NCBI GenBank assembly: GCA_031271905.1
Contig: JAISUT010000041.1
Span: forward strand, 1 to 37,516
Direction: 5' to 3'
DNA from: Acidobacteriota bacterium
GTDB lineage: Bacteria > Acidobacteriota > UBA6911
DNA: 37,516 bases
The notes below the pieces were generated by a model that saw only the letters and a list, made by a program, of their open reading frames with translations, ran no database searches and was not told where the DNA came from. Shown here in pieces: positions 22,674-31,500 of the stretch; positions within the stretch are counted from its first letter, which is position 1; each line of letters opens with the position of its first letter. A program made the translations under genes and the position numbers.

Positions 22674-24050
22674 TCAGTCTTTCGCCAATTCCCCGGCGGG
22701 GGCTTCGGCGTCCAGGCTCCCGCTCCACAGGTAGGTTCGCGTCTCGGCGACGACCACGCCGCTTAACAGGAGCAGGGCGACGAGGTTGGGTATCGCCATC
22801 AGCGCGTTCATGGCGTCGGCGAGATCCCAGACGAAGGCGAGCTTGGTCACCGCCCCGACGAACGTCCCCAGCACCCACAGGAGCCGGTAGGGGCGGATGG
22901 CGGCCTTGCCGAAAAGGTACTCGCACGCCCGCTCGCCGTAGTACGACCAGCCGAGGATGGTGGAAAAGACGAACACCAGCAGGCTGACGGACAGGGCGAC
23001 CGGCCCGACGACGTGGACTTGGCCGAACGCCGCCTGTGTCAGATCCGCCCCGGTCAGATGCCCCAATCCGACGGGGTTGCGGATCAGGCTGGAGACCAGC
23101 ACCAAGCCGCTGACGGCGCAGACCACGACGGTGTCCCAGAAGGTCCCGGTCGAGGAGACCAGCGCCTGTCGCACGGGGTTGCGCGTCCTCGCCGCCGCCG
23201 CCACGATGGGGGCGGAGCCCAGCCCCGACTCGTTGGAGAACAGCCCGCGGGCGACGCCGTATCGCGCCGCCGCCATCACCGTCGCCCCCGCGAAGCCCCC
23301 TCCGGCGGCCATCGGCGTGAAGGCGTGCGCGCAGATCAGCTTCACGGCGGGCGCGAGGTATTCGTAGTTGAACGCCAGGACGACCAGGCAGCCGAGGACG
23401 TAAAAAACCGCCATGAACGGCACCAGACGCTCGCAGATGGCGGCGATCCACCGGACGCCGCCGAGGATGACCGAGCCCGTCAGCAGGGCCAGGAACGCGC
23501 CAGTGGCCCAGGCGGGGATGCCGAGGGAGGTCTTCATCAGCGAGGAGATGGAGTTGGCCTGCACCATGCAGCCGATGCCGAAGCCCGCCAGCGCCGTGAA
23601 GACGCAGAACAGCAAGGCGAGCCAGCGCGCCTTCAAGCCGCGGTGCAGGGCGTACATCGGGCCGCCCAGCATCGTGCCGTCGGAAGTCTTGACGCGGTAC
23701 TTCACCGCCAGCACCGCCTCGGCGTATTTGGTGGCGATGCCGAAGACGCCGGTCAGCCAGCACCAGAGCACCGCGCCGGGGCCGCCCAGCGCCACCGCCG
23801 TCGCCACGCCGACGATGTTGCCGGTGCCGATGGTCGCCGCCAGCGCCGTCGCCAGCGCGCCGAACTGCGAGACGTCCCCCTCGCCTTCCTGCGACCGGCG
23901 AAAAGAGAGCTTGATGCCGGTCCACAGGTGGCGCTGGACGAACCGCAGCCGGAAGGTCAAAAAGACGTGGACGCCGACGAGCAGGACGAGCATCGGCGGC
24001 CCCCAGAGCCATTCGTTCAACCCGAGTACGAATCCATGCAGGGTTTCCAT
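22674..24050 (-). CDS. AGCS-family sodium:alanine/glycine symporter
   Basis: The 458-residue polytopic membrane protein has about eleven hydrophobic helices and the family signatures FGALATALAATIGTGNIVGV, GGPGAVLWCWLTGVFGIATK, YAEAVLAVKYR, GGPMYAL, and ARYGVARGLFSNESGLGSAP. It couples Na+ entry to alanine or glycine uptake across the inner membrane. Helix TILGWSYYGERACEYLFG is also typical. It lies 54 bases downstream of aroA on the same strand and may share its transcript. The last residues (SLDAEAPAGELAKD) form a short acidic cytoplasmic tail. Confidence 0.93.
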   Translation of the reverse strand: METLHGFVLGLNEWLWGPPMLVLLVGVHVFLTFRLRFVQRHLWTGIKLSFRRSQEGEGDVSQFGALATALAATIGTGNIVGVATAVALGGPGAVLWCWLTGVFGIATKYAEAVLAVKYRVKTSDGTMLGGPMYALHRGLKARWLALLFCVFTALAGFGIGCMVQANSISSLMKTSLGIPAWATGAFLALLTGSVILGGVRWIAAICERLVPFMAVFYVLGCLVVLAFNYEYLAPAVKLICAHAFTPMAAGGGFAGATVMAAARYGVARGLFSNESGLGSAPIVAAAARTRNPVRQALVSSTGTFWDTVVVCAVSGLVLVSSLIRNPVGLGHLTGADLTQAAFGQVHVVGPVALSVSLLVFVFSTILGWSYYGERACEYLFGKAAIRPYRLLWVLGTFVGAVTKLAFVWDLADAMNALMAIPNLVALLLLSGVVVAETRTYLWSGSLDAEAPAGELAKD

Positions 24051-24104
24051 AACCGTCTCCCAAACGCCCCGCGTGGCGAGGAGACAAGCGCGGGGCGCCC
24101 GCCG

Positions 24105-25397
24105 TCAGCGGGCTATGGACTCCAGGGCGTCCCAGAAGCCGGGGAAGCTCACGTTCGCGCACTCGGCGTCGTGGATGCGCGTCTCCCCCTCCGCCACCAG
24201 CCCCGCCACGGCGAACGCCATCGCGATGCGGTGATCCTTGCGCGTCTCTATGTCCGCGCCCCTCAACCGCCGCCCGCCGGCGACGCGCAAGCCGTCCTGC
24301 CTCTCCTCGACCTCGACGCCCAGGGCGCGCAAGTTGTCGGCGACGGCGGCGATGCGGTCGCTCTCCTTCACCCGCAGCTCCTGCGCGTCGGAGATCTCCA
24401 CGCCGCCGGCCGTCTGCGACCCCAACACCGCCAGCACCGGTATCTCGTCGATCAGCGCGGCGACCTCCGCCCCCTTGATGGCGGGCAGCCCCTTTTTGAG
24501 GAAATCGGCGTTGTAGCAGGCGTACAGGTCGCCCCGCGCCTCGCCCGCCTCGACGGTTTCGTTCTCGACGAAGAGATCCATCCCGGCGCGCCGCAGGTAG
24601 TTCAGCAGCTCGCGCCGCCGCCCGTTCAGCCCCACCCCCGGCAAGGTCAACGCCGCGCCGGGGACGATCGCCGCCGCGACCAGGAAGAACGCCGCGCCGG
24701 AGAGGTCGCCCGGCACGGCCAGGCGCCGTCCTTGGAGGCGCGGGTTCGGCGCGACCTCCAGCCACTCGCCGTCCGCGCGAACCTCGCCCCCGAACTCCCG
24801 CAACGCGATCTCGGTGTGGTCGCGCGTCGGCACGGTCTCGCGCACCGCCGTCGCGCCCTGCGCGTAAAGCCCCGCCAAAAGCACGCACGACTTCACCTGC
24901 GCGCTGGCGACCGGCAAGGTGTAGCGTATCCCATTCAGCGCACCGCCGCGCAGCCGCAACGGGGGGAGGGATCGCTCGCGCGACTCGACGTGGGCGCCCA
25001 TCAGCCGCAACGGCTCCATTATCCGCCCCATGGGGCGGTTGGAGAGCGAGGCGTCGCCGGTGATGGAGCACTCGAAGCCGTGCCCCGCCAAGATGCCGGA
25101 GAGGAGGCGGATGGTCGTGCCGCTGTTTTCCGCGTCCAGCGTCTGCGCCGGGGCTTGCAGGCCGCGCAGGCCGCGCCCCTGGATGGTGACGGCGTCGCCG
25201 TCCTCCGCGACGGCGACGCCGAGCGCCCGGAGGCAGCCGAGCGTGCTGTGGCAGTCGCGGCTGGCGGCGAAACGCCGGATGACCGACTCGCCCTCGGCGA
25301 CGGCGGCGAGCATGGCGTAACGGTGCGAGATGGACTTGTCCCCCGGCAGGTCGATGGAACCGGCGAGGGTCGTGGCGGCGCTCAGCTTCTGGATCAT
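24105..25397 (-). CDS. aroA: 3-phosphoshikimate 1-carboxyvinyltransferase (EPSP synthase)
   Basis: The 430-residue protein has the EPSP synthase blocks GSIDLPGDKSISHRYAMLAA (shikimate-3-phosphate site), TLDAENSGTTIRLLSGILAG (the PEP-binding loop in the NSGTT form), LSNRPMGRIMEPLRLMGA, ASAQVKSCVLLAGLYAQG, DEIPVLAVLG, RVKESDRIAAVADNLRALG, and KDHRIAMAFAVAGL. It transfers enolpyruvate to shikimate-3-phosphate in aromatic amino acid synthesis. NSGTT in place of NAGTA, common outside enterobacteria, resembles class II glyphosate-tolerant forms, but that cannot be judged from this motif alone. A promoter is visible at 25428-25455 on the minus strand. Confidence 0.95.
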   Translation of the reverse strand: MIQKLSAATTLAGSIDLPGDKSISHRYAMLAAVAEGESVIRRFAASRDCHSTLGCLRALGVAVAEDGDAVTIQGRGLRGLQAPAQTLDAENSGTTIRLLSGILAGHGFECSITGDASLSNRPMGRIMEPLRLMGAHVESRERSLPPLRLRGGALNGIRYTLPVASAQVKSCVLLAGLYAQGATAVRETVPTRDHTEIALREFGGEVRADGEWLEVAPNPRLQGRRLAVPGDLSGAAFFLVAAAIVPGAALTLPGVGLNGRRRELLNYLRRAGMDLFVENETVEAGEARGDLYACYNADFLKKGLPAIKGAEVAALIDEIPVLAVLGSQTAGGVEISDAQELRVKESDRIAAVADNLRALGVEVEERQDGLRVAGGRRLRGADIETRKDHRIAMAFAVAGLVAEGETRIHDAECANVSFPGFWDALESIAR

Positions 25398-25427
25398 GGT
25401 GTCGCTTCCCGTGAAATGCTACCTGTG

Positions 25428-25455
25428 AAAATATGCCTGATCGCGTGTAAGACAA
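25428..25455 (-). promoter_or_regulatory. aroA promoter
   Basis: On the minus strand TTGTCT (25450-25455) and TATTTT (25428-25433) are 16 bases apart. The leader to the aroA ATG at 25397 is about 25 bases. Confidence 0.5.
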
Positions 25456-25469
25456 TGGATTCTACTATG

Positions 25470-25791
25470 AAACCGCGCGAGGTAGAATCGCAATCCACCG
25501 GGAATCCACCGAGACCCGTCCACATCCTCTGGGACGTCCATGAGGCGCGGTTTTCCGGGGGCGGGGGGCGGGCGTGTTCGACGTATGTCCCCATACGCCT
25601 ACCTGCCTCCGGCAGGCCGCCCGACCTTTATTCCTTTGGGCGCGCCTGGCATCTGCACCCGTCTGCACCCCTGAGACCTTGCGATAATGACGGGGTGTGG
25701 GGCGAAGCCCCGCCAGCAACCGCAAGGCGGTTGCGAAAAGCCCCGACGGGGCTTCTGCACAATGCCCAGGGTTGGCGGACGCGAAGCGTCC
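25470..25791. other. hairpin-dense non-coding region between the aroA and ribB promoters
   Basis: No convincing gene occupies these ~320 bases. A 9-bp inverted pair (AAACCGCGC 25470-25478, GCGCGGTTT 25545-25553) encloses the first part. Six perfect short hairpins follow: CGTATG/CATACG (25582-25597), CCTGCC-TCC-GGCAGG (25602-25616), GGGGC-GAA-GCCCC (25699-25711), GCAACCGC-AAG-GCGGTTGC (25716-25734), AAGCCCC-GAC-GGGGCTT (25738-25754) and GGACGC-GAA-GCGTCC (25777-25791). Five have three-base loops. The last ends exactly where the ribB -35 begins. Confidence 0.7.
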
Positions 25792-25820
25792 TTGACAGAC
25801 GGCGGGACGGCGGGTAACTT
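25792..25820 (+). promoter_or_regulatory. strong ribB promoter
   Basis: TTGACA (25792-25797) and TAACTT (25815-25820) are separated by an ideal 17 bases. Transcription should begin near 25827, just ahead of the FMN riboswitch. Confidence 0.7.
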
Positions 25821-25837
25821 TTTCGTTTTGCTGATTA

Positions 25838-25983
25838 CCTGTACTCAGGGCGGGGTGGAAGTCCCCACCGGCGGTATCCCGGCGACGCCCGGGGAGCCCG
25901 CGAGCGGCCTTTCGTGCAATGGAAGGCGGCAGATCCGGTGAGAAACCGGGGCCGACGGTCACAGTCCGGACGGGAGAGGATAG
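25838..25983 (+). promoter_or_regulatory. FMN riboswitch (RFN element)
   Basis: The conserved RFN blocks appear in order: CTCAGGGCGGGGTG then GTCCCCACCGGCGGTA at the 5' side, AGCCCGCGAGCG in the middle, and GGCAGATCCGGTGAGAAACC, GGGCCGACGGTCACAGTCCG and GACGGGAGAGGA at the 3' side. It binds flavin mononucleotide and shuts off riboflavin genes. The controlled gene is ribB, whose ATG is 190 bases further on. Confidence 0.95.
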
Positions 25984-26097
25984 GATGATGGTTCCGCATC
26001 GCCGCAGACATCGGTCTGAACGTCAAAACGCCGCGCCCCGCCGCAGTTCGTCGGTGGCGGCGGCCTCCCCCTCCCGTCACAACCGTTCAATGGCAGA

Positions 26098-26146
26098 GGC
26101 ACGGCGCGCCGTGCCCGGATGTGCGCAACGCCGCCGCTATGCGGCG
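26098..26146 (+). other. leader hairpins between riboswitch and ribB
   Basis: A perfect 18-base palindrome (GGCACGGCGCGCCGTGCC, 26098-26115) and a second hairpin CGCCGC-TAT-GCGGCG (26132-26146) lie in the leader just before the ribosome binding site GGAGG (~26158-26163). No T-tract follows, so control by hiding the ribosome site or Rho access seems more likely than an intrinsic terminator. Confidence 0.5.
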
Positions 26147-26173
26147 CGGGGAGCGAGACGGAGGTTCGGCATC

Positions 26174-26839
26174 ATGGAGGGACAAGGTTTGCTGGCGGGG
26201 TTCGGCGACGCCGAGGAGCGGGTGGAGCGTGCGCTGGAGGCGTTGCGCGCAGGCAAAGGGGTCTTGGTCGCCGACGACGAGGGGCGCGAGAACGAGGGGG
26301 ACATCATCTTCCCCGCCGAAAACCTGACCGACTCCCAGGCGGCGATGCTCATCCGCGAATGCAGCGGCATCGTCTGCCTCTGCATGACGCCGGAGAAAGC
26401 CGACGCGCTCAAGCTGCCGTTGATGGTCGAACGGAACGACAGCAAGTACGGCACCGCCTTCACCGTCTCCATCGAGGCCGCCGAGGGGGTGACCACCGGG
26501 GTCTCCGCGCACGACCGGGCGCTCACCATCCGCACGGCGGCGAGGGACGGCGCCCGTCCGGAGGATCTGCACCGGCCGGGGCACGTCTTCCCCTTGCGCG
26601 CCCGCGAAGGCGGCGTGCTGGAGCGCGGCGGCCACACCGAGGCGACGGTGGATCTGATGCGTCTGGCGGGGTTCAAGCCGTGCGGCGTGCTGTGCGAGCT
26701 GACCAACCCCGATGGCACGATGGCGCGCCTGCCGGAGATCATCGAATTCGGCAGGCGGCACGGGATGCCGGTGCTCACGGTCGAGGACATCGTGAAGTAC
26801 CGTCTGGCGCGGGAGCGCGTGTTGCAGGAAGCGGTGTGA
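26174..26839 (+). CDS. ribB: 3,4-dihydroxy-2-butanone 4-phosphate synthase
   Basis: The 221-residue protein is a complete single-domain DHBP synthase. [20 protein letters not shown] carries the acidic metal-binding residues, [20 protein letters not shown] and [20 protein letters not shown] form the substrate pocket, and [17 protein letters not shown] and [16 protein letters not shown] complete the site. It converts ribulose 5-phosphate to the four-carbon precursor of riboflavin. There is no fused GTP cyclohydrolase II domain. The FMN riboswitch upstream makes it a feedback-controlled gene. ATG 26174 follows ACGGAGG; the longer reading from 25919 translates riboswitch leader and is rejected. 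The next gene is unrelated efflux machinery 446 bases on. Confidence 0.95.
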   Translation: MEGQGLLAGFGDAEERVERALEALRAGKGVLVADDEGRENEGDIIFPAENLTDSQAAMLIRECSGIVCLCMTPEKADALKLPLMVERNDSKYGTAFTVSIEAAEGVTTGVSAHDRALTIRTAARDGARPEDLHRPGHVFPLRAREGGVLERGGHTEATVDLMRLAGFKPCGVLCELTNPDGTMARLPEIIEFGRRHGMPVLTVEDIVKYRLARERVLQEAV

Positions 26840-26942
26840 AGATGAGGGGGGCGGGCGGCGGCCACGCCAGGGGCGCGCCATGGACGCGGGCTGGCGCTTC
26901 ACGCTTTCCCGACGCCACCACTTGGAACCTGGCATGAAACGC

Positions 26943-26983
26943 CCCGAGCCCCCCCCGCCAGCGGCGGGTCCCGACGGCTCGGG
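26943..26983 (+). terminator. nested GC hairpin after ribB
   Basis: CCCGAGCC (26943-26950) pairs with GGCTCGGG (26976-26983), and inside CCCGCC pairs with GGCGGG around AGC. The following sequence is TTCCCGCCTTT, so the T-tract is weak. It is the best terminator candidate for ribB. The rest of the gap to 27285 holds a tandem 14-bp repeat, an AT-richer stretch and the efflux operator, but no gene. Confidence 0.45.
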
Positions 26984-26986
26984 TTC

Positions 26987-27014
26987 CCGCCTTTGAAAAT
27001 CCGCCTTTGAAAAT
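26987..27014 (+). repeat. tandem 14-bp direct repeat
   Basis: CCGCCTTTGAAAAT occurs twice in direct succession (26987-27000 and 27001-27014). It lies between the ribB hairpin and the efflux operon promoter region; no function is evident. Confidence 0.7.
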
Positions 27015-27237
27015 CCCGCCCGGGATGAAATTTCGTGGCGGTCGTTACGTAATTCCTGATTTGAAATCGACGGCGCGTTGAAAAACCGCCGCGAGTGCGT
27101 TATTTTTCTCACCATGAAAGTTTGTTACAGGCGTGTCGGCGCGACGAGCATTCCGGGAACCGAGGAATCACAAATTCACGGGAGTTGCTGACGGGGAGAT
27201 CACGGGAAAGTGATGCGGGGGATGTTTCGAGCCCTGC

Positions 27238-27257
27238 AAGTTAGTATGTACTTACTT
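27238..27257. promoter_or_regulatory. TetR/AcrR-type operator upstream of the efflux operon
   Basis: AAGTTAGTATGTACTTACTT is palindromic at 16 of 20 positions and overlaps a TATGTA...TATGTA direct pair. Its size, symmetry and position ~30 bases before the acrA ATG resemble operators of TetR-family repressors that control RND pumps. No regulator gene is adjacent, so the repressor would be encoded elsewhere. Confidence 0.5.
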
Positions 27258-27285
27258 ATGTAGCATGTAGCGGAGGAGTGTCACG

Positions 27286-28569
27286 ATGCGGTATGGTTTC
27301 GAATGCTTCGCCCCGGTCGGGATGATAGCCCGGGGGGCGATCAGGGGAGCGGCCGTTTTAATCGCCGCGGGGGTTTTGTTATCAGCCATGACGGGCTGCC
27401 AGAAAAAACAGGCGCCGCCTCCGGCCGCGGCGCCCGAAGTCGCGGTGGTCGAGGTCTCCACCGGCCCGGTGCGGCTGACGACGGAGCTGCCGGGGCGCAT
27501 CAACGCCTGGCTGGTCGCCGAGATACGGCCCCAAGTGAGCGGCCTTTTACAGGAGCGCCTCTTCACGGAAGGGGCCAACGTCAGGAAGGACGACATCCTC
27601 TACCGCATCGACCCGGCGCAGTACCAGGCGACCCTCGACCAGGCCGAGGCCGCGCTGAAGGCGTCCGAGGCCAACATCGCCTTGGCCGAGGCAAACCTGC
27701 CCGCCATCCGCTCCCGCGCCCAGCGCCTGAAGGATCTGGCCGCCATCCGCGCCGCCGGGGCGCAGGACGCCGATGACGCCGCCGCCGCCCTGCGGCAGGC
27801 CGAGGCCAACATCGCGTTGCAGAAGTCGTCCGTGGAGGTGAACCGCGCGGCGGTCGCCAGCGCCAAGATCAACCTCTCCTACACCCCCGTCAAGGCGCCC
27901 ATCTCCGGGCGCATCGGCCGCTCCAACGTCACGGTGGGCTCGATGGTCACGGCCTACCAAGGCGAGCCGCTGGCGGTCATCCAGCAGCTCGACCCGATCT
28001 ACGTCGATGTGACCCAGGCCAACGCCGAGCTGCTGGCGCTGCGGCGGCGCATGGAGAGCGGGACGCTCAAGCAAGGGGGGGAGAGCCGCCGGAAGGTGAA
28101 GCTGCTCCTCGAAGACGGGAGCGAGTACGAGTATGCCGGGACGCTCCAGTTCCAAGACGTGACGGTCGAGCCGACCACGGGCTCGGTCGTCCTGCGCATC
28201 TCCTTCCCCAACCCCAAGAACGTCCTGCTGCCGGGGATGTTCGTGCGCGCCGTCGTCGAGGAGGGGGTCAACGAGAACGCGATGCTGGTGCCGCAGCCGG
28301 GCGTCTCGCGCGACACGCGGGGCAACCCGGTCGCGCTCGTGGTCAACGCCCAGAACGTCGTGGAGCAGAAGCCTCTGGAGCTGGACCGCGCCATCGGCGA
28401 CAAATGGCTGGTCTTGAAAGGCCTCGATCCGGGCGACAAGGTGATCGTGGAGGGCAGCCAGAACGTCCGCGCGGGCGTCTCCGTCCGTGTGGCGGGCGCG
28501 CCCAAAGCCCCCGCCGCCCCCAACGCGAACCCGGGGCAGCCCGCCCCCGCCTCTTCGCAGGCGAAGTAG
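27286..28569 (+). CDS. acrA: RND efflux periplasmic adaptor (AcrA/MexA-like lipoprotein)
   Basis: The 427-residue protein has a lipoprotein signal (AAGVLLSAMTGC, Cys38) after an unusually long N-terminus. The barrel-sandwich half-motif EIRPQVSGLLQERLFTEGAN follows, then a helical hairpin (~105-180, DQAEAALKASEANIALAEAN and later RQAEANIALQKSSVEV), a second lipoyl half (LSYTPVKAPISGRIGRSNVT), beta-barrel and membrane-proximal domains. The tail is Pro/Ala-rich. It links the inner-membrane pump to the outer-membrane channel. The ATG follows GGAGGAG; the pump gene starts 9 bases after the stop. A TetR-like operator lies just upstream. Confidence 0.92.
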   Translation: MRYGFECFAPVGMIARGAIRGAAVLIAAGVLLSAMTGCQKKQAPPPAAAPEVAVVEVSTGPVRLTTELPGRINAWLVAEIRPQVSGLLQERLFTEGANVRKDDILYRIDPAQYQATLDQAEAALKASEANIALAEANLPAIRSRAQRLKDLAAIRAAGAQDADDAAAALRQAEANIALQKSSVEVNRAAVASAKINLSYTPVKAPISGRIGRSNVTVGSMVTAYQGEPLAVIQQLDPIYVDVTQANAELLALRRRMESGTLKQGGESRRKVKLLLEDGSEYEYAGTLQFQDVTVEPTTGSVVLRISFPNPKNVLLPGMFVRAVVEEGVNENAMLVPQPGVSRDTRGNPVALVVNAQNVVEQKPLELDRAIGDKWLVLKGLDPGDKVIVEGSQNVRAGVSVRVAGAPKAPAAPNANPGQPAPASSQAK

Positions 28570-28578
28570 GAGGGAGAC

Positions 28579-31500
28579 ATGGCTAGATTTTTCCTTGATC
28601 GCCCCGTTTTCGCCTGGGTCGTCGCCATCGCCATGGTGCTGGTCGGCGTCATCGCCATCTACACCCTGCCGATTTCGCAGTACCCGAACGTGGCGCCGCC
28701 GTCCATCGCCATCCGCGGCATGTACCCCGGCGCGTCGGCCCAGACCGTGCAGGACACCGTCGTCCAGATCATCGAGCAGAAGATGACCGGCCTGGACAGC
28801 ATGATCTACATGTCCTCGACCAGCGAGTCCTCCGGCACCGCCCGCGTCGAGCTGACCTTCGCCCCCGGCACCGACCCGGACATGGCTTGGGCGAAGGTGC
28901 AGAACAAGCTCCAGCTCGCCATGCCGATGCTGCCGGACGTGGTGCAGCAACAGGGGCTGTCCGTCGGCAAATCGACGCGCAACTTCCTTCTCATCGTCGG
29001 CCTGACCACCGACGACGGCAACATGGACCAGAACGACTTGGCCGACTACGCCGTCTCGCAGATGGAAAGCACCTTGGCGCGCGTCCCCGGCGTGGGCGAG
29101 ATCGAGGAGTTCGGCTCGCAGTACTCCATGCGCATCTGGGTGGACCCGGCCAAGCTGACCAGCTTCGGGCTGGTGACCGACGACGTCACCGCGGCGATCC
29201 GCTCCTACAACGTGCAGGTCTCCGCCGGGCAGTTCGGCGGCCGCCCCTCGGTCAAAGGGCAGCGCCTGAACGCCACCATCACCGTGCAGTCCCTGATGCA
29301 GACGCCGGAGGAGTTCGCCGAGATACCGTTGCGCAACAACCCGGACGGCTCCGTCATCCGGGTGAAGGACGTGGCGCGCGTGGAGCTGGGCGCGGAGTTC
29401 GCCAACTTCATCATGGCGAACAACGGGCGTCCCGCCGCAGGCATCGCCATCCGGCAGGAGGCTGGGGCGAACGCCTTGGATGTCGCCGACAACGTGAAGG
29501 CCAAGGTCGCGGAGATGTCGCGCTACTTCCCCCCCGGTATGAAGGCGGTCTACCTGAACGACTCCACGCGCTTCATCAAGGTGGCGATCGAGGAGGTGGT
29601 CGAGGCCCTGATAGAGGCGATCGTGCTGGTGTTCCTGGTGATGTTCCTGTTCCTCGGCAACATCCGCGCCACGCTGATACCGACCATCGCCGTGCCGGTG
29701 GTGCTGCTGGGGACGTTCGGCGTCCTGGCGGCGTTCGGCTTCTCCATCAACATGCTGACCATGTTCGCGATGGTGTTGGCCATCGGCCTGCTGGTCGATG
29801 ACGCCATCGTGGTGGTGGAGAACGTGGAGCGCATCATGGACGAGGAGGGGCTGTCGCCGATGGAGGCGACGCGCAAGTCGATGGACGAGATCACCAGCGC
29901 CCTGGTGGGCATCGGCCTGGTGCTTTCGGCGGTCTTCTTCCCGATGATCTTCTTCGGCGGCTCGACGGGCATCATCTACCGCCAGTTCTCCGTCACGATC
30001 ATCGCCTCGATGCTCCTGTCGGTGCTGGTGGCCTTGATCTTGACGCCGGTGCTGTGCGCCACTTTGCTCAAGCCGGTTTCCGGGGAGGGTCACGAAGGGC
30101 GCGAGACGGGGGGCTTCCACCCGATGCGCGCCTTCTTCCGCGGGTTCAACCGGATGTTCAACAGCCTGCGCGACAGCTACCAGGGGGGGGTCGGGCATGT
30201 GTTGCGCCTGCGGTTCGCCTACCTGGGGCTGTTCGTCCTGATCGTCGCCCTGATGTGCTGGTTCTACACGAAGATGCCGACCTCCTACCTGCCCAACGAG
30301 GACAAGGGGGTGATGATGACCATGGTGCAGCTCCCGTCCGGCTCGACGATGGAGCAGACCGAGGAGGTCGTCTCCGAGATCAGGAACTACTACCTGACCG
30401 AGGAGAAGGACGCCGTGGAGCTGGTCATGAACATCATCGGCTACAGCCAGGCGGGGATGGCGCAGAACCAGGCGATGATGTTCATCGACCTCAAGGACTG
30501 GGACCTGCGGCGCAACCCCGAGCTGCAAGTCCCCGCGCTGGTCAAGCGGGCGACGGCGCGCTTCGCCTCCATCCGCAACGCCCGCATCTACGCCATCGCC
30601 CCGCCCGCCATCACCGAGCTGGGGACTTCGGAGGGCTTCGACTTCATGTTGCAGGACCGCGGCGGCATGGGCCACGAGAAGCTGATGCAGGCGCGGATGC
30701 AGTTGCTGATGGCTGCGTCGCAGCACCCCCGGCTGACGGGGGTGCGCCCGAACGGCATGGACGACGTGGCGCAGTACAAGATAGACATCGACTGGAACAA
30801 GGCGGGGAGCCTGGGCGTTCCCATCGGCACGCTGCAAAGCTCCATCTCCGCCATCATGGGCGGCGCCTACGTCAACGACTTCCTCATGAACGGGCGCATC
30901 AAGCGCGTCTACCTGCAAGCGGACGCGCCCTACCGGATGCTCCCCGGCGACTTGGACAACATCTACGTCCGCAACACGTCGGGCAAGATGGTGCCGGTGT
31001 CGGCGGTGGCATCCGGCCACTGGTACTACGACTCGCCGCGCCTGGAGCGGTTCAACGGCTTCCCCGCCCTCAACTTCCAAGGGCAGCCGGCGGCGGGGGT
31101 GAGCTCCGGCGAGGCGATGCGCGTCATGGAGGAGCTGGCAGACAGCCTGCCGGGCGGGTTCGGTTACGAATGGACGGGGCTGTCCTACCAAGAGAAGATG
31201 GCGCAGTCGCAGACGGGGATGCTCTTCGCCTTCTCGGTGCTGGCGATCTTCCTGGTGCTGGCGGCGCTGTACGAGAGCTGGACGGTGCCGATCTCCATCT
31301 TGCTGGCGCTGCCGCTGGGGATCATCGGCGGGGTGCTGGCGACGATGATGCGCGGCCTGACCAACGACGTCTACTTCCAGATCGGCATCCTGACGGTGCT
31401 GGGGCTGACGACGAAGAACGCGATCCTGATCGTGCAGTTCGCGAAGATGCACCTGGAGCAGGGGAAGGGGCTGGTGGAGGCGACGCTGGCGGCGGCCAAG

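Noticed and set aside
22390-25817. Long frames on both strands across aroA, the symporter and the HD gene (1021 and 934 codons)
   Set aside because: Their Arg/Gly/Ala-rich translations are out-of-frame readings of clearly recognisable genes.
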